A DNA stretch of 64,000 nucleotides, taken from NCBI RefSeq assembly GCF_014230315.1, contig NZ_JACLAW010000001.1:1-64000 (forward strand), in the 5' to 3' direction. Of the stretch, positions 39,578 through 52,992 are shown in pieces. How positions within the stretch are numbered: the stretch's first letter is position 1; each line of letters starts with the position of its first letter. The notes below the pieces were generated by a model. That model made no database searches. It saw nothing but the letters and a program-made list of their open reading frames with translations, and had not been told where the DNA came from. The position numbers were made by a program, and so were the translations under genes. This stretch comes from Novosphingobium flavum. GTDB taxonomy: Bacteria > Pseudomonadota > Alphaproteobacteria > Sphingomonadales > Sphingomonadaceae.

Positions 39578-40627
39578 TCACTTCCCTGCCTGTTCGTAGG
39601 TGGTGTTCTTGCCGCGGGTGACGCGGACGACGGGACCGGTCTGCACCGGCAGGGGCTGGCCCTGCGGCGCGCCGGCCGTGGCGACGGCCTTGATCATCGA
39701 GCCCATCGCATTGGCGAACTTCGAGGCGCCGTCGGCGCTGCCGGCGCGGGGCAGGGCGCGGCGCTGGAAGCGCGAGACGTCGCCGCCGGTGACGAAGGTC
39801 GAGCCGGTGTCCTGCGGGCGGTTCATCGCCGCCGAGAGCACACGCTGCTCTTCATCCTTGCTGGCGCCGGTGGGCAGCTTGACCTGGCCCGAGGCGACCG
39901 CGCGTTCCAGTTCCGACTGGTTGTCGGCCAGCGAGCGCAGCGAGAGCGAGAGCGCGCCGATCTTTTCGGAAACGGCGATCTTCTCGGCGATCTTCGGGGT
40001 GACCTCGATGGTCACGGTGGAGAAGGCCTTCACCACGGTCTTGCCGTCGACCACTTCCTGATCGGTCGACTGGTCGGTGGCGAGCACGCGCAGGTTGCGC
40101 AGCACGGTCTCGGTGGTGTTGAGCGGCTGGCCGCCATCCTCGCCCGCGGGCGAAACGGTCTGGGTCAGCATCAGGTCGACGTGGTCGCCCGGGAAGATGA
40201 AGCCGGCAACGCCGGTCTTGGCCGAGACGGTGATGGTCACGGCGCGCATGCCCGGCCCGAGGGCGGCTGCGAGGAAGCCGCGGTCGCCGGGGCGGACGAG
40301 GGCGCCCTGGGTCAGCGGCTGGCCGGCCGTGATCGGAAAGCGGACCACGGTGCCGAGCAGCTTGTTCAGGTCCGCCTCGCCTTCGAGGAAGTAGGCGTCC
40401 TTGACCATTTCCTTCGGCCAGGCCTGGAAGACCAGCGAGTCCTGGGTGATGATCGTGCCGACCGGCAGGGCGCGCTGGGCGACCATCACCTTCGGCCCCT
40501 GGGCCACCTGCTGGGCGGCCTGGGCCTGAGGCGCGGCGCCACCACCGAGCATGCTCCGGGCAGCAAGGGCGGTGCCGATCGCAACGACCAGCGCCCCCAG
40601 CAGCAGCATCAGCTTTCTCTTGTCCAT
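39578..40627 (-). CDS. cpaB: Tad pilus assembly protein CpaB
   Basis: 349 residues. One N-terminal membrane anchor (LMLLLGALVVAIGTALAA), a SAF domain (VMVAQRALPVGTIITQDSL) and the RcpC/CpaB domain (GMRAVTITVSAKTGVAGFIFPGDHVDLMLT). It may bind peptidoglycan or stabilise the secretin in the periplasm. It starts the cpaB-cpaC-cpaD-cpaE-tadB-tadC series, 73 bases after the prepilin peptidase gene. Confidence 0.93.
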   Translation of the reverse strand: MDKRKLMLLLGALVVAIGTALAARSMLGGGAAPQAQAAQQVAQGPKVMVAQRALPVGTIITQDSLVFQAWPKEMVKDAYFLEGEADLNKLLGTVVRFPITAGQPLTQGALVRPGDRGFLAAALGPGMRAVTITVSAKTGVAGFIFPGDHVDLMLTQTVSPAGEDGGQPLNTTETVLRNLRVLATDQSTDQEVVDGKTVVKAFSTVTIEVTPKIAEKIAVSEKIGALSLSLRSLADNQSELERAVASGQVKLPTGASKDEEQRVLSAAMNRPQDTGSTFVTGGDVSRFQRRALPRAGSADGASKFANAMGSMIKAVATAGAPQGQPLPVQTGPVVRVTRGKNTTYEQAGK

Positions 40628-40700
40628 GGCTTTGCAAGCCCCCCTAAGGAATGTCCCGATTTGAAATCAGTCTGGGTCAAAATGGTTAAGATTGGGTCAC

Positions 40701-41174
40701 TCAGCCGAGCTGGCCTTGCAGCAGCGGCAGTGACTTGTCGGCGAGAGTGAGCAGCCCGGCGGCGCAGATCGCCACGCCATAGGGGATCGCGGCGCGTCCC
40801 TGCTGGCGGCGGGCAATGTGCCAGGCGGCGAAGACGATGGTCAGGACCGCGCCGATCAGGCTCATCCACACCACCAGCCAGGCGAAATGTTCCGGACGGA
40901 TCCACAGCGCGAGCGCGGCGAGCAGCTTGACGTCGCCGCCGCCCATCATGCGCAGCGCGAAAAGTCCGGCGCAGACCGCGAAAGTCAGAGCGGCAACGCC
41001 GATCTGCCAGGCCGCGCCCGGCCACAGGTCCAGCCCGCTCGCCCACCAGAAGGCGGGCGCTGCAAGGGCGATGGCGGCGTTGAGCCAGTTGTCGATCTGG
41101 CGGCGCTTGAGGTCGGTGAACGCGGCCGTCAGCAGTCCGATTGCCAAGAGAGCCAGCAGTCCATAGGTAAGCAT
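40701..41174 (-). CDS. cpaA: Tad-type prepilin peptidase CpaA/TadV (A24)
   Basis: 157 residues with four to five hydrophobic segments and both catalytic aspartates of the A24 family, in AAFTDLKRRQIDNWLN near residue 24 and in the GGGDVKLLAAL motif in the middle. It cleaves the leader of Flp prepilins. ATG 41174 is preferred; GTG 41186 would add four residues. No flp pilin gene accompanies it in the window, so the substrate is encoded elsewhere. Confidence 0.9.
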   Translation of the reverse strand: MLTYGLLALLAIGLLTAAFTDLKRRQIDNWLNAAIALAAPAFWWASGLDLWPGAAWQIGVAALTFAVCAGLFALRMMGGGDVKLLAALALWIRPEHFAWLVVWMSLIGAVLTIVFAAWHIARRQQGRAAIPYGVAICAAGLLTLADKSLPLLQGQLG

Positions 41175-41287
41175 TTCACTGCGCACGACACGCCCCCGTA
41201 ACCCCTTTGTCCGATTACGTGTCTGCCACCACAGGGCTTACCAAAAAGTAACCAACCGCTTGAGGCGGGAATTAGGGATGCGAACGG

Positions 41288-42250
41288 GTGACTGAGGTTA
41301 AACCGGTAACATTCGATCGTCGCCGAATTCCCGAAAATGCCATTGAATCCAGATGGATAGCTCCGGATGGATGGGCCGTTCGGCGGCTCGATTGGGCAGG
41401 CGGGCAAAGCAAACGGGGCAGCCTCCTGTTCGTTCCGGGCCGGGGTGATTTTTTCGAGAAATATCTCGAGACGCTCGATCACTGGCACCAGCAGGGCTGG
41501 GGAGTGACTGCAATCGACTGGCGCGGGCAGGCCCTGTCGGGCCGTCTCGGGGCCGATTCCGTCACCGGCCATGTCGACGATTTCGCGCTCTGGGTCGGCG
41601 ATCTTGCCGCCTTCTGGACCCAGTGGCAGGCCCACCGGCCCGGCCCGCATGTCCTCGTGGCGCATTCCATGGGCGGCCATCTCGCCTTGCGCGCCGTGGC
41701 CGAGGGGCGGATCGCGCCCGATGCGCTGGTCCTCTCCGCGCCAATGCTCGGCCTGATCACGCACGGCCTGCCGCTCGCCCCGTTTCACTGGGCTGCACAG
41801 CTGATGTGCGGCACTGGCGATCCGCGCCGCCCGGCGTGGAAGTGGAGCGAGAAGCCCGGCCAGCTCCCGGTCGACCGCTCAGTCCTGCTCACCCACGATG
41901 CCGCCCGCTATGCCGACGAGATCGCCTGGCGCGAGCAGCGCCCCGGCCTCGTCATGGGGCCCGGTTCATGGGGCTGGCTCTGCGCGGCGATCACTTCGAT
42001 GCGCGGGCTGGATCGGCGCGAGGTGCTGGAACGGATCGAAACCCCCGTGTTCATCATCGCCGCCAGCGCCGACAAGCTGGTCGGCCCGGCGGCGATTCGC
42101 CGCGCCGCCGGCTGGTTGCCCCATGCCGAGCTGCTCGAATTCGGCAGCGAATCGCGCCATGAGATCCTGCGCGAGGTCGATCCGGTGCGCGACAAGGCCC
42201 TCGCCGCGATCGACGATTTCCTTGACCGCGCGGCCCCCGCAGGGAACTGA
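41288..42250 (+). CDS. Alpha/beta hydrolase, lysophospholipase (PldB)-like
   Basis: 320 residues of the serine aminopeptidase S33/PldB-like group: FVPGRGDFFEKYLETLDHW, DWRGQALSG, nucleophile elbow VAHSMGGHLAL, acid in ASADKLVGP and His in SESRHEILRE. Such proteins act as monoglyceride lipases or lysophospholipases; the substrate is not determined. GTG 41288 gives the start. It is divergent from cpaA (113-base gap) and precedes the FAD gene by 9 bases, so the two are probably cotranscribed. Confidence 0.88.
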   Translation: MTEVKPVTFDRRRIPENAIESRWIAPDGWAVRRLDWAGGQSKRGSLLFVPGRGDFFEKYLETLDHWHQQGWGVTAIDWRGQALSGRLGADSVTGHVDDFALWVGDLAAFWTQWQAHRPGPHVLVAHSMGGHLALRAVAEGRIAPDALVLSAPMLGLITHGLPLAPFHWAAQLMCGTGDPRRPAWKWSEKPGQLPVDRSVLLTHDAARYADEIAWREQRPGLVMGPGSWGWLCAAITSMRGLDRREVLERIETPVFIIAASADKLVGPAAIRRAAGWLPHAELLEFGSESRHEILREVDPVRDKALAAIDDFLDRAAPAGN

Positions 42251-42259
42251 CCGCCCGAC

Positions 42260-43348
42260 ATGGACCGCCGATTCGATATCACCATAGCCGGGGCCGGCAT
42301 GGCAGGGGCCAGCCTCGCCGCCGCGCTCGCCCCCTCGGGCGCCGCGATCCTGCTGCTCGAAGCCGAGCAGGCCCCCGGTTACCACGCCACCGGCCGATCG
42401 GCCGCCTTCTGGACCGAGAGCTATGGCGGCCCCGGCGTCCAGCCGCTGACCACGGCCTCCGGTCCGGCCCTGCGCGCAGGCGGCTATCTTGCCCCGCGCG
42501 GCGCCCTGACCATCGCCCGCGCCAGTCAGGAGGCGGAACTGGCCGCCTTCGTCCGCCGCTACGAGGCGCTGGGCGTGCGGGTCGAGCGCCTCGATCGCGC
42601 CGCCATCGCTTCCCATATTCCCGGCCTGCGCGGTGAATGGACCCTCGGCGCGCTTGAGCCCGATTGTTCCGACATCGATGTCGCCCGCCTGCATCAGGAC
42701 TATCTCGGCGCCGCGCGCCGCGCCGGGGCCGAACTGTGGACCTCGGCCCGCCTCGCCGCTGCCGCGCCCGATGGGGAGGGGTGGCTGCTGACCATGGCCG
42801 ATGGGCGGAGGGCGCGCTGCGGGGTGCTGGTCAATGCCGCAGGCGCCTGGGCCGACGATCTGGCCCGCGCCGCCGGGATCGCCCCGCTCGCCATCCAGCC
42901 CTATCGCCGCACCGTCGCCCAATTGCGCACTGCGCCTGCGCCAACGGACAGCCTGCCGCTGGTGCTCGACCTCGCCGAGAAGTTCTATTTCAAGCCGCAG
43001 GGTGACCGCCTGTGGCTTTCCCCGCACGACGAGACCGCCAGCCCGCCCTGCGATGCGGCGGCGGAGGAGATCGACGTCGCCGTGGCGATCGACCGGCTGG
43101 AGCAGGTGGTGGACTGGCGAATCGAGCGGGTCGAGCATCGCTGGGCCGGCCTGCGCAGTTTCGCTCCCGATCGCCTCCCGGTTTTCGGCTTCGATGCCGC
43201 CAGCCCCCGCTTCTTCTGGTTCGCCGGGCAGGGCGGCTTCGGCATCCAGACCGCGCCGGCCGCGGCCGCGCTCGGTGCGGCGCTGCTCACCGGCACGGCG
43301 TCCGGTCTCGATCCCGCCCCCTACAGTCCGCGCCGTTTCCGCGCCTGA
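42260..43348 (+). CDS. FAD-dependent DAO-family oxidoreductase
   Basis: 362 residues. The FAD dinucleotide-binding motif is ITIAGAGMAGASLAAAL at residue ~8, and VNAAGAWADDLARAAG and the C-terminal WFAGQGGFGIQTAPAAA are typical of glycine/D-amino-acid oxidases. It would oxidise a D-amino or other imino-forming substrate, passing electrons to oxygen or a quinone; the substrate is unknown. It follows the hydrolase by 9 bases. Soluble, without a signal peptide. Confidence 0.88.
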   Translation: MDRRFDITIAGAGMAGASLAAALAPSGAAILLLEAEQAPGYHATGRSAAFWTESYGGPGVQPLTTASGPALRAGGYLAPRGALTIARASQEAELAAFVRRYEALGVRVERLDRAAIASHIPGLRGEWTLGALEPDCSDIDVARLHQDYLGAARRAGAELWTSARLAAAAPDGEGWLLTMADGRRARCGVLVNAAGAWADDLARAAGIAPLAIQPYRRTVAQLRTAPAPTDSLPLVLDLAEKFYFKPQGDRLWLSPHDETASPPCDAAAEEIDVAVAIDRLEQVVDWRIERVEHRWAGLRSFAPDRLPVFGFDAASPRFFWFAGQGGFGIQTAPAAAALGAALLTGTASGLDPAPYSPRRFRA

Positions 43349-43427
43349 CCGCGCAAATCTCCTCTGGCCAGCCCGCGCGGCGGCGCTAGACTGCGGCCCG
43401 CCGCCAATTGGCAAGGGAGAAGATCCG

Positions 43428-43610
43428 ATGGCTCACCGTTTCGAGATCCGCAAGAACAAGGCCGGCGAATTCGTCGCCTACTTCTGCCACAACGCCGAGA
43501 GCATCTTCTGGACCGAGGGCTACGCCAGCAAGGCGAGCGCCAAGAACGCGATCGAATCGATTCTCAAGAACGGCCCCGGCGCCGAAGTGGTCGATACCAC
43601 CACGGCCTGA
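43428..43610 (+). CDS. YegP/DUF1508-type small protein
   Basis: 60 residues forming one YegP repeat: FEIRKNKAGEFVAYF, a helix around YASKASAKNAIESILKNG. E. coli YegP has two such repeats; single-repeat versions are common in proteobacteria. The function is unknown. GGGAGAAG lies about 7 bases before ATG 43428. The gene ends 3 bases before the convergent TRIC gene. Confidence 0.88.
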   Translation: MAHRFEIRKNKAGEFVAYFCHNAESIFWTEGYASKASAKNAIESILKNGPGAEVVDTTTA

Positions 43611-43613
43611 CGG

Positions 43614-44258
43614 TCAGGGCTCCCCGCCCTCGCTCTTGCCATAGACCGGCAGGTGCAGCCTGTGCCGGATCGCCATCGCGCGCAGGGCGAAGCCCGCCGC
43701 GATGGCGACCGGCCAGCCGATGCTGGTCGAAAGGCCGGCCAGTTGCGACAGGCAGGCAAGGGTGGCGGCGAGCGCCGCCGCCGTCACGTAAAGCTCGCGG
43801 CGCATCAGGATCGACGGGCGCCCCGCCAGAACGTCGCGGATGATCCCCCCGACGCAGGCGGTGATCACCCCCATCAGCACGGCCGGCACCGGCGGCACGG
43901 CATAGGCCAGCGCCTTGCCGGTGCCGATCACCGCATAGGCCGCGAGGCCCAGGGCGTCGGCCCAGTTGAGCAGGTCCTCCTCCCATGGCCGGCGCGGGGT
44001 GAACCACGCGACTATCGCCATGCCGAGGCAGACGGCGGCCAGCCGCGGATCGTGGATCCAGAAGACCGGCGCCCCGATCAGCAGGTCGCGCAGGGAGCCG
44101 CCGCCAAGGCCGGTCACCAGCGCGAAAAAGCCCATGGTGACGATGTCCTGCCGCAATTGCGCGCCGAGCAAGGCCCCGCTCAGCGCGAAGACGGCAATCC
44201 CGGCCAGATCGAGCAGGCCGAGCAGTGCTGGCAGGTCAGGACCGGGGAGGGGAGGCAT
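43614..44258 (-). CDS. TRIC-family trimeric intracellular cation channel
   Basis: 214 residues with about seven hydrophobic segments, made of two homologous halves each containing a glycine-rich kink: ALVTGLGGGSLRDLLIG in the first and ACVGGIIRDVLAGRPS in the second. This GGxxRD pattern marks the bacterial TRIC/UPF0126 family, monovalent-cation (K+) channels. ATG 44258 is chosen; GTG 44261 would add one residue. Confidence 0.9.
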   Translation of the reverse strand: MPPLPGPDLPALLGLLDLAGIAVFALSGALLGAQLRQDIVTMGFFALVTGLGGGSLRDLLIGAPVFWIHDPRLAAVCLGMAIVAWFTPRRPWEEDLLNWADALGLAAYAVIGTGKALAYAVPPVPAVLMGVITACVGGIIRDVLAGRPSILMRRELYVTAAALAATLACLSQLAGLSTSIGWPVAIAAGFALRAMAIRHRLHLPVYGKSEGGEP

Positions 44259-44276
44259 CACCTGGCGTGCGCCGGA

Positions 44277-44474
44277 TCAGTCCTCGATCAGGGCCTCGAT
44301 CTTCTTCTTGAGCGCCATGATCCGCTCGGCCGCCTCGGTGAAGGTCGCCACGTCGTCGCGCTTGTTGTTGCCGCGCGCTTCCTTGGCGGCCTCGACGTAG
44401 CCCTCAAGATCCACTTCAAGCGCGTCGACCAGCATTTCGGCCTCGTCTTCGGTCAGCTTGAGCGTGATAGCCAT
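44277..44474 (-). CDS. Small acidic helical protein, unknown
   Basis: 65 residues (MAITLKLTEDEAEMLVDALE at the start), strongly acidic and lacking hydrophobic segments, predicted to be two helices with a basic hinge (NNKRDD). It ends 16 bases before the TRIC start. The codon pattern is like its neighbours, which supports coding. No family recognised. Confidence 0.65.
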   Translation of the reverse strand: MAITLKLTEDEAEMLVDALEVDLEGYVEAAKEARGNNKRDDVATFTEAAERIMALKKKIEALIED

Positions 44475-44514
44475 GTCGGTCAGATCCTGTGGATGCGGTG
44501 GAATGGGCCGCGTC

Positions 44515-45081
44515 CTAGTCTCCCGCGCCCTCTCCCGCAACCGGATTGGCGCCCCCGGCCAGATTGGAGGCCGCATAGACCACCGGCACCATCTGCCCGT
44601 TGCCGCGCGTTACCCGCACCGTGGCGGGCTCTGCCATCACCGGGCCCGAGGGGAGGGGCCCTTCGCCGATGCCGTCAGTCTGGCGCAGGGCCTGGTTGAC
44701 CGCGTCGATCCCTGCCGCCGGCCGCTCGATCCGGCCATCATGGCCGCGCGTGTCCGCCAATTCGAGCGGGACGTCGCTGGTCGGAACATCCATCCGCAGC
44801 AGGGCCGGATCGGCCTGCAATTCGGCATAGCGGCGCTCATCGCGGCTCATCGGCCGGCTGGAAGGATAGCCCGCCGCAGCGAGGTCATAGGCATAGGACG
44901 AGACCGGGAGCGTATATTGCGCTGGCTCGTCGGGCACGGTCGCCTGCATGGCGATGGCGCGATACTTCTCGCGCCAGTCGGGGAGCGAAGGGCCCTTCAG
45001 CTCGGGCCGGACGGACATGCCCGCGATCGCGCCCACGGTGGAGACGGCGATCCCGGCAAGGGCGAGAGTGAAGTTCTGCAT
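44515..45081 (-). CDS. Exported or membrane-anchored protein of unknown function
   Basis: 188 residues with an N-terminal hydrophobic helix (MQNFTLALAGIAVSTVGAIAG), probably a signal anchor, then a polar region without recognisable motifs (DWREKYRAIAMQATV, PMSRDERRYAELQADP). A Val-rich segment near the C-terminus (TVRVTRGNGQMVPVVYAASN) may form strands. ATG 45081; the open frame extends upstream to 45138 without a better start. It lies between the small acidic protein and the lpd terminator. Confidence 0.68.
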   Translation of the reverse strand: MQNFTLALAGIAVSTVGAIAGMSVRPELKGPSLPDWREKYRAIAMQATVPDEPAQYTLPVSSYAYDLAAAGYPSSRPMSRDERRYAELQADPALLRMDVPTSDVPLELADTRGHDGRIERPAAGIDAVNQALRQTDGIGEGPLPSGPVMAEPATVRVTRGNGQMVPVVYAASNLAGGANPVAGEGAGD

Positions 45082-45146
45082 CGCGTCAACCTCTTTGCCG
45101 GCCAACGCGCCTCGCCCGATTCCCGTTCCCCCGTTCACCGCACGGC

Positions 45147-45180
45147 AAAAGGGCCGCCCGGTCGCCCGGACGGCCCTTTT
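45147..45180 (-). terminator. Intrinsic terminator downstream of lpd (bidirectional form)
   Basis: An inverted repeat AAAAGGGCCGCCCGG ... CCCGGACGGCCCTTTT with one mismatch in the stem. On the minus strand, downstream of lpd, the stem is followed by TTTT. The same structure read on the plus strand also ends in TTTT. Confidence 0.85.
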
Positions 45181-45202
45181 GCGTTCTGCCTTGCGGCCGA
45201 AA

Positions 45203-46600
45203 TCAGATGTGGATCGGCTTGCCCTTCACCGCCATCGCGGCTTCCTTGATCGCCTCGGAGTGCGTCGGGTGAGCGTGGCAGGTGTAAGCGATGTCCTCGC
45301 TGGTCGCGCCGAATTCCATGGCCTGGGCGGCCTGGGCGATCATCGTGCCCGCCACCGAGGCAATGCACCACACGCCCAGCACCTTGTCGGTCGCGGCGTC
45401 GGCGATCACCTTCACGAAGCCATCGGGCTCGTGGTTGGTCTTGGCGCGGCTGTTGGCCATCATCGGGAACTTGCCGACCTTGATCGCGCCCTTTTCCTTG
45501 GCCGCTTCCTCGGTCAGGCCCACGCCGGCGATCTCGGGGAAGGTATAGACCACGCCCGGGATCACGTCATGATTCACGATGCCGGTGAGCCCTGCGATGT
45601 TCTCGGCCACGGCGATGCCTTCGTCCTCGGCCTTGTGCGCCAGCATCGGGCCCGGGATCACGTCGCCGATCGCCCAGACGCCGGGGACCTTGGTGGCGAA
45701 GTCATGGTCGGTCTCGATCTGGCCGCGCCCATTGACGGCGATGCCGATCTTGTCGAGCGCCAGGCCATCGACGTTCGGGCGGCGCCCGATCGACACCAGC
45801 ACAACATCGGCTTCCAGCGTTTCCGCCGCGCCGCCAGCGGAGGGCTCGACCGTCACGGTGGCCGACTTGCCGTTCACGGCCACGCCGGTCACCTTGGTCG
45901 AGAGCTTGAGCGCCATGCCCTGCTTCTTGAACAGCTTGCCCGCTTCCTTGCGGACCTCGCCGTCCATGCCGGGCAGCAGCTGGTCGAGGAATTCGACCAC
46001 GGTCACTTCCGAACCGAGCCGCCGCCAGACCGAACCCAGTTCGAGCCCGATCACGCCGCCGCCGATGACGACCATCTTCTTCGGCACCGAGGCCAGCTCG
46101 AGCGCGCCGGTGCTGTCGACCACCACGCCGCCATCGTTGTCGATCGTCACGCCCGGCAGCGGGGTGACTGACGAACCGGTGGCGATCACCACGTTCTTCG
46201 CCTTGACCTGCTTGCCCGCGACTTCAACCGTGTGCGCGTCGACGAACGAGGCGCGGCCCTTCAGCCAGTCCACCTTGTTCTTCTTGAACAGGTACTCGAT
46301 CCCGCCGGTCAGGCCCTTGACCGTCTCCAGCCGCTGCGCCTGCATGGCATCGAGGTCCAGCTCGGGCTGCACCTTCACGCCCATCTTGTTCATCTCGCCG
46401 CTGGCGGCGGCTTCATAGAACTCGGAAGCGTGGAGCATGGCCTTGGAGGGAATGCAGCCGACGTTGAGGCAGGTCCCGCCCAGCGTCTCGCGGCTTTCCG
46501 CGCAGGCCGTCTTCAGCCCCAGCTGCGCCGCGCGGATCGCCGCGACATAGCCGCCGGGACCGGCACCGATGACAAGGACGTCGTAGTCGAAATCAGCCAT
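45203..46600 (-). CDS. lpd: Dihydrolipoyl dehydrogenase (E3)
   Basis: 465 residues. FAD-binding GAGPGGYVAAIRAAQ at the N-terminus, redox-active disulfide GGTCLNVGCIPSK near residue 45, NAD-binding VIGGGVIGLELG in the middle, and catalytic HAHPTHSEA near the C-terminus. E3 re-oxidises dihydrolipoamide in 2-oxoacid dehydrogenase complexes. It is separated from sucB by 16 bases, so it serves the 2-oxoglutarate complex and probably others. Confidence 0.96.
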   Translation of the reverse strand: MADFDYDVLVIGAGPGGYVAAIRAAQLGLKTACAESRETLGGTCLNVGCIPSKAMLHASEFYEAAASGEMNKMGVKVQPELDLDAMQAQRLETVKGLTGGIEYLFKKNKVDWLKGRASFVDAHTVEVAGKQVKAKNVVIATGSSVTPLPGVTIDNDGGVVVDSTGALELASVPKKMVVIGGGVIGLELGSVWRRLGSEVTVVEFLDQLLPGMDGEVRKEAGKLFKKQGMALKLSTKVTGVAVNGKSATVTVEPSAGGAAETLEADVVLVSIGRRPNVDGLALDKIGIAVNGRGQIETDHDFATKVPGVWAIGDVIPGPMLAHKAEDEGIAVAENIAGLTGIVNHDVIPGVVYTFPEIAGVGLTEEAAKEKGAIKVGKFPMMANSRAKTNHEPDGFVKVIADAATDKVLGVWCIASVAGTMIAQAAQAMEFGATSEDIAYTCHAHPTHSEAIKEAAMAVKGKPIHI

Positions 46601-46616
46601 TGTTCTTGCCGTCCTG

Positions 46617-47855
46617 TCAGAGGTCGATCAGCAGGCGGGTCGGGTTCTCGATCGCCTCCTTGATCGTCTTGAGCGCGGTCACCGCCTCGCGGCCGTCGAT
46701 GATCCGGTGGTCATACGAAAGCGCGATGTACATCATCGGGCGGATCACGATCTGGCCATTGCGGACGACCGGGCGATCCTCGATGCGGTGCAGGCCGAGC
46801 ACGGCCGACTGCGGCGGGTTGATGATCGGGGTCGACATCAGGCCGCCGAACACGCCGCCGTTGGAGATCGTGAAGGTGCCGCCCTTCATGTCTTCCATGG
46901 TCAGCGTGCCTTCGCGGGCCTTCTTGCCGAATTCGACGATGGCCTTCTCGATCCCGGCGAACGAAAGCTTGTCGCAGTCGCGTACCACCGGCACGACGAG
47001 GCCGTTCGGGGCCGAGACGGCGACCGAAATGTCGACATAGTCGTGATAGACGATTTCATCGCCCTGCATCTGGGCGTTGACCGCCGGGATGTCCTTGAGC
47101 GCGAGGACCGAGGCCTTGGCGAAGAACGACATGAAGCCGAGCTTCACGCCGTGCTTCTTCTCGAAGGCGTCCTTGTAGGAATCGCGCGCGGCCATCACCG
47201 CGCTCATGTCCACGTCGTTGAACGTGGTGAGCAGAGCGGCGGTTTCCTGGGCAGACTTGAGGCGCTTGGCGATGGTCTGGCGCAGGCGGGTCATCTTGAC
47301 CCGTTCCTCGTTGCGGCCGGAAACAGGCGCGGCAGCAGGCGCGGCCGGGACCGAAGCGGCAGGCGCCGGGCTGGCGGCCTTGGCCTGGGCGGCGGCGATC
47401 ACGTCCTCCTTGGTCAGGCGGCCGTCCTTGCCGGTGCCCTTCACGCTGGCCGGGTCGATCCCGTATTCGAGCACGGCGCGGCGCACGGCGGGCGAGAGCG
47501 CCACCGGGTCGCCAGCTTCGGCCGGGGCAGCGGCGGGCGCGGCAGCCGGGGCCGGCGCGGCGGCCGGAGCCGGGGCAGCCGCCGGAGCAGCCGCGGCCGG
47601 AGCGGCTGCAGCGGCGCCGCCTTGCTCGATCGTGGTCAGCAGGGCGCCGACGCCGACGTTGTCGCCTTCCTGGAACAGCAGCGCGCCGAGCACGCCGGCG
47701 GCCGGCGCGTTGACGTCCACCGCGACCTTGTCGGTCTCGAGGCTGGCGATCGGCTCATCGAGCGCGACGGCTTCGCCCGGCTTCTTCAGCCACTGGCCGA
47801 TGGTGGCCTCGGTCACGGATTCCCCCAGCGTGGGGACCTTCACTTCGATCGACAT
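46617..47855 (-). CDS. sucB: Dihydrolipoyl succinyltransferase (2-oxoglutarate dehydrogenase E2)
   Basis: 412 residues: a lipoyl domain (lipoylated Lys in ETDKVAVDV), an Ala/Pro linker, the E1/E3-binding domain ([17 protein letters not shown]), another linker and the catalytic domain ending with the active-site [11 protein letters not shown]. It transfers the succinyl group to CoA. Single lipoyl domain, normal length. Lies between sucA (56-base gap) and lpd. Confidence 0.96.
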   Translation of the reverse strand: MSIEVKVPTLGESVTEATIGQWLKKPGEAVALDEPIASLETDKVAVDVNAPAAGVLGALLFQEGDNVGVGALLTTIEQGGAAAAAPAAAAPAAAPAPAAAPAPAAAPAAAPAEAGDPVALSPAVRRAVLEYGIDPASVKGTGKDGRLTKEDVIAAAQAKAASPAPAASVPAAPAAAPVSGRNEERVKMTRLRQTIAKRLKSAQETAALLTTFNDVDMSAVMAARDSYKDAFEKKHGVKLGFMSFFAKASVLALKDIPAVNAQMQGDEIVYHDYVDISVAVSAPNGLVVPVVRDCDKLSFAGIEKAIVEFGKKAREGTLTMEDMKGGTFTISNGGVFGGLMSTPIINPPQSAVLGLHRIEDRPVVRNGQIVIRPMMYIALSYDHRIIDGREAVTALKTIKEAIENPTRLLIDL

Positions 47856-47911
47856 CTCTTTTCCCTCAGGCTTGTCGCCAGAAACGAATGGTGAAAGCGG
47901 CAGCGCCCGGC

Positions 47912-50752
<2,841 letters not shown>

Positions 50753-50921
50753 CGTCTTGTCCTCGGCCCCGCCTTGCGGGTTTCCTGCCAAAAGTGGCAT
50801 CACATCCGCGGCTTCATGCATCGAAATGCCGGCCCTTGCAGACCGGCTTCGCCAGCCCGGAGCGGTTGCCGCCACCACCCGGGCTTGATGTCTTGGCGCG
50901 AAGCGGTCAGGCCCCGCGCGG

Positions 50922-50945
50922 CGGGCGGCGGATTACCGCCGCCCG
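50922..50945. terminator. Hairpin between sucD and sucA
   Basis: A perfect 10-bp stem CGGGCGGCGG / CCGCCGCCCG with an ATTA loop lies 9 bases beyond the sucD stop on the minus strand. No T-run follows, so it may be a stabilising or partial terminator separating mdh-sucD from sucA-sucB-lpd. Confidence 0.6.
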
Positions 50946-50954
50946 AGCACAGGT

Positions 50955-51845
50955 TCAGACGAGTTCCTTGAGGACCTCGACCAGGGTTTCGCCCAGCAGC
51001 GAGGGGCTGGAGGAGACGCGGATGCCGGCCTCTTCCATCGCCGCGATCTTGCTCTCGGCATCGCCCTTGCCGCCCGAAACGATCGCGCCGGCGTGGCCCA
51101 TGCGGCGGCCCGGAGGCGCCGTGCGGCCCGCGATGAAGCCGGCCATCGGCTTCTTGCGCCCGCGCTTGGCTTCGTCCTTGAGGAACTGCGCGGCTTCTTC
51201 TTCCGCGCTGCCGCCGATTTCACCGATCATGATGATCGACTTGGTCGCCTCGTCGGCGAGGAACAGTTCGAGCACGTCGATGAAGTTGGTGCCGTTGACC
51301 GGATCGCCGCCGATGCCGACGGCCGTGGTCTGGCCCAGGCCGGCGTTGGTGGTCTGGAACACCGCTTCATAGGTGAGGGTGCCCGAGCGCGAGACCACGC
51401 CGACCGAACCCTTGGAGAAGATGTTCGCGGGCATGATGCCGATCTTGCATTCGCCGGGGGTCAGCAGGCCGGGGCAGTTCGGGCCGATCAGGCGCGACTT
51501 GGAACCCGACAGGGCGCGCTTCACCTTGACCATGTCCATGACCGGGATGCCCTCGGTGATGGTCACGATCAGCGGGATTTCGGCGTCGATCGCTTCCAGG
51601 ATCGAATCGGCCGCGAACGGCGGCGGCACGTAGATCACCGAGGCGGTGGCGCCGGTGGCGTGCTTGGCTTCGGCCACGGTGTCGAATACCGGCAGGCCGA
51701 TGTGGCTGGTGCCGCCCTTGCCGGGGGTCACGCCGCCGACCATCTGGGTGCCATAGGCCAGCGCCTGTTCAGTATGGAAAGTGCCGGTCGCACCGGTCAT
51801 CCCCTGGGTGATGACCTTGGTGTTCTTGTCGATAAGGATGGACAT
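50955..51845 (-). CDS. sucD: Succinyl-CoA synthetase alpha subunit
   Basis: 296 residues. CoA-binding Rossmann domain ([20 protein letters not shown]), the ligase domain with the phospho-histidine in [10 protein letters not shown], and [11 protein letters not shown]. It couples succinyl-CoA cleavage to nucleoside triphosphate formation but needs the beta subunit SucC, which is not encoded here although it usually lies directly upstream. Confidence 0.95.
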   Translation of the reverse strand: MSILIDKNTKVITQGMTGATGTFHTEQALAYGTQMVGGVTPGKGGTSHIGLPVFDTVAEAKHATGATASVIYVPPPFAADSILEAIDAEIPLIVTITEGIPVMDMVKVKRALSGSKSRLIGPNCPGLLTPGECKIGIMPANIFSKGSVGVVSRSGTLTYEAVFQTTNAGLGQTTAVGIGGDPVNGTNFIDVLELFLADEATKSIIMIGEIGGSAEEEAAQFLKDEAKRGRKKPMAGFIAGRTAPPGRRMGHAGAIVSGGKGDAESKIAAMEEAGIRVSSSPSLLGETLVEVLKELV

Positions 51846-51880
51846 GGGGTTTTCGCTCCTGAGGGGCGGTTAAATCAGTT

Positions 51881-52846
<966 letters not shown>

Positions 52847-52992
52847 CTACCTTCCCTGTCGCGGGACTTCTCGCTGCTGGGCTAGCCTGCCAAATGTCCC
52901 GCGAAAGCATGCAGGGGCCCGATGAAACGGAGAGTGCCCTAGGCGCGTGAGCGCAGGAAAGCAACCTCGAAAAACGTCGAAAAACCGCCATT

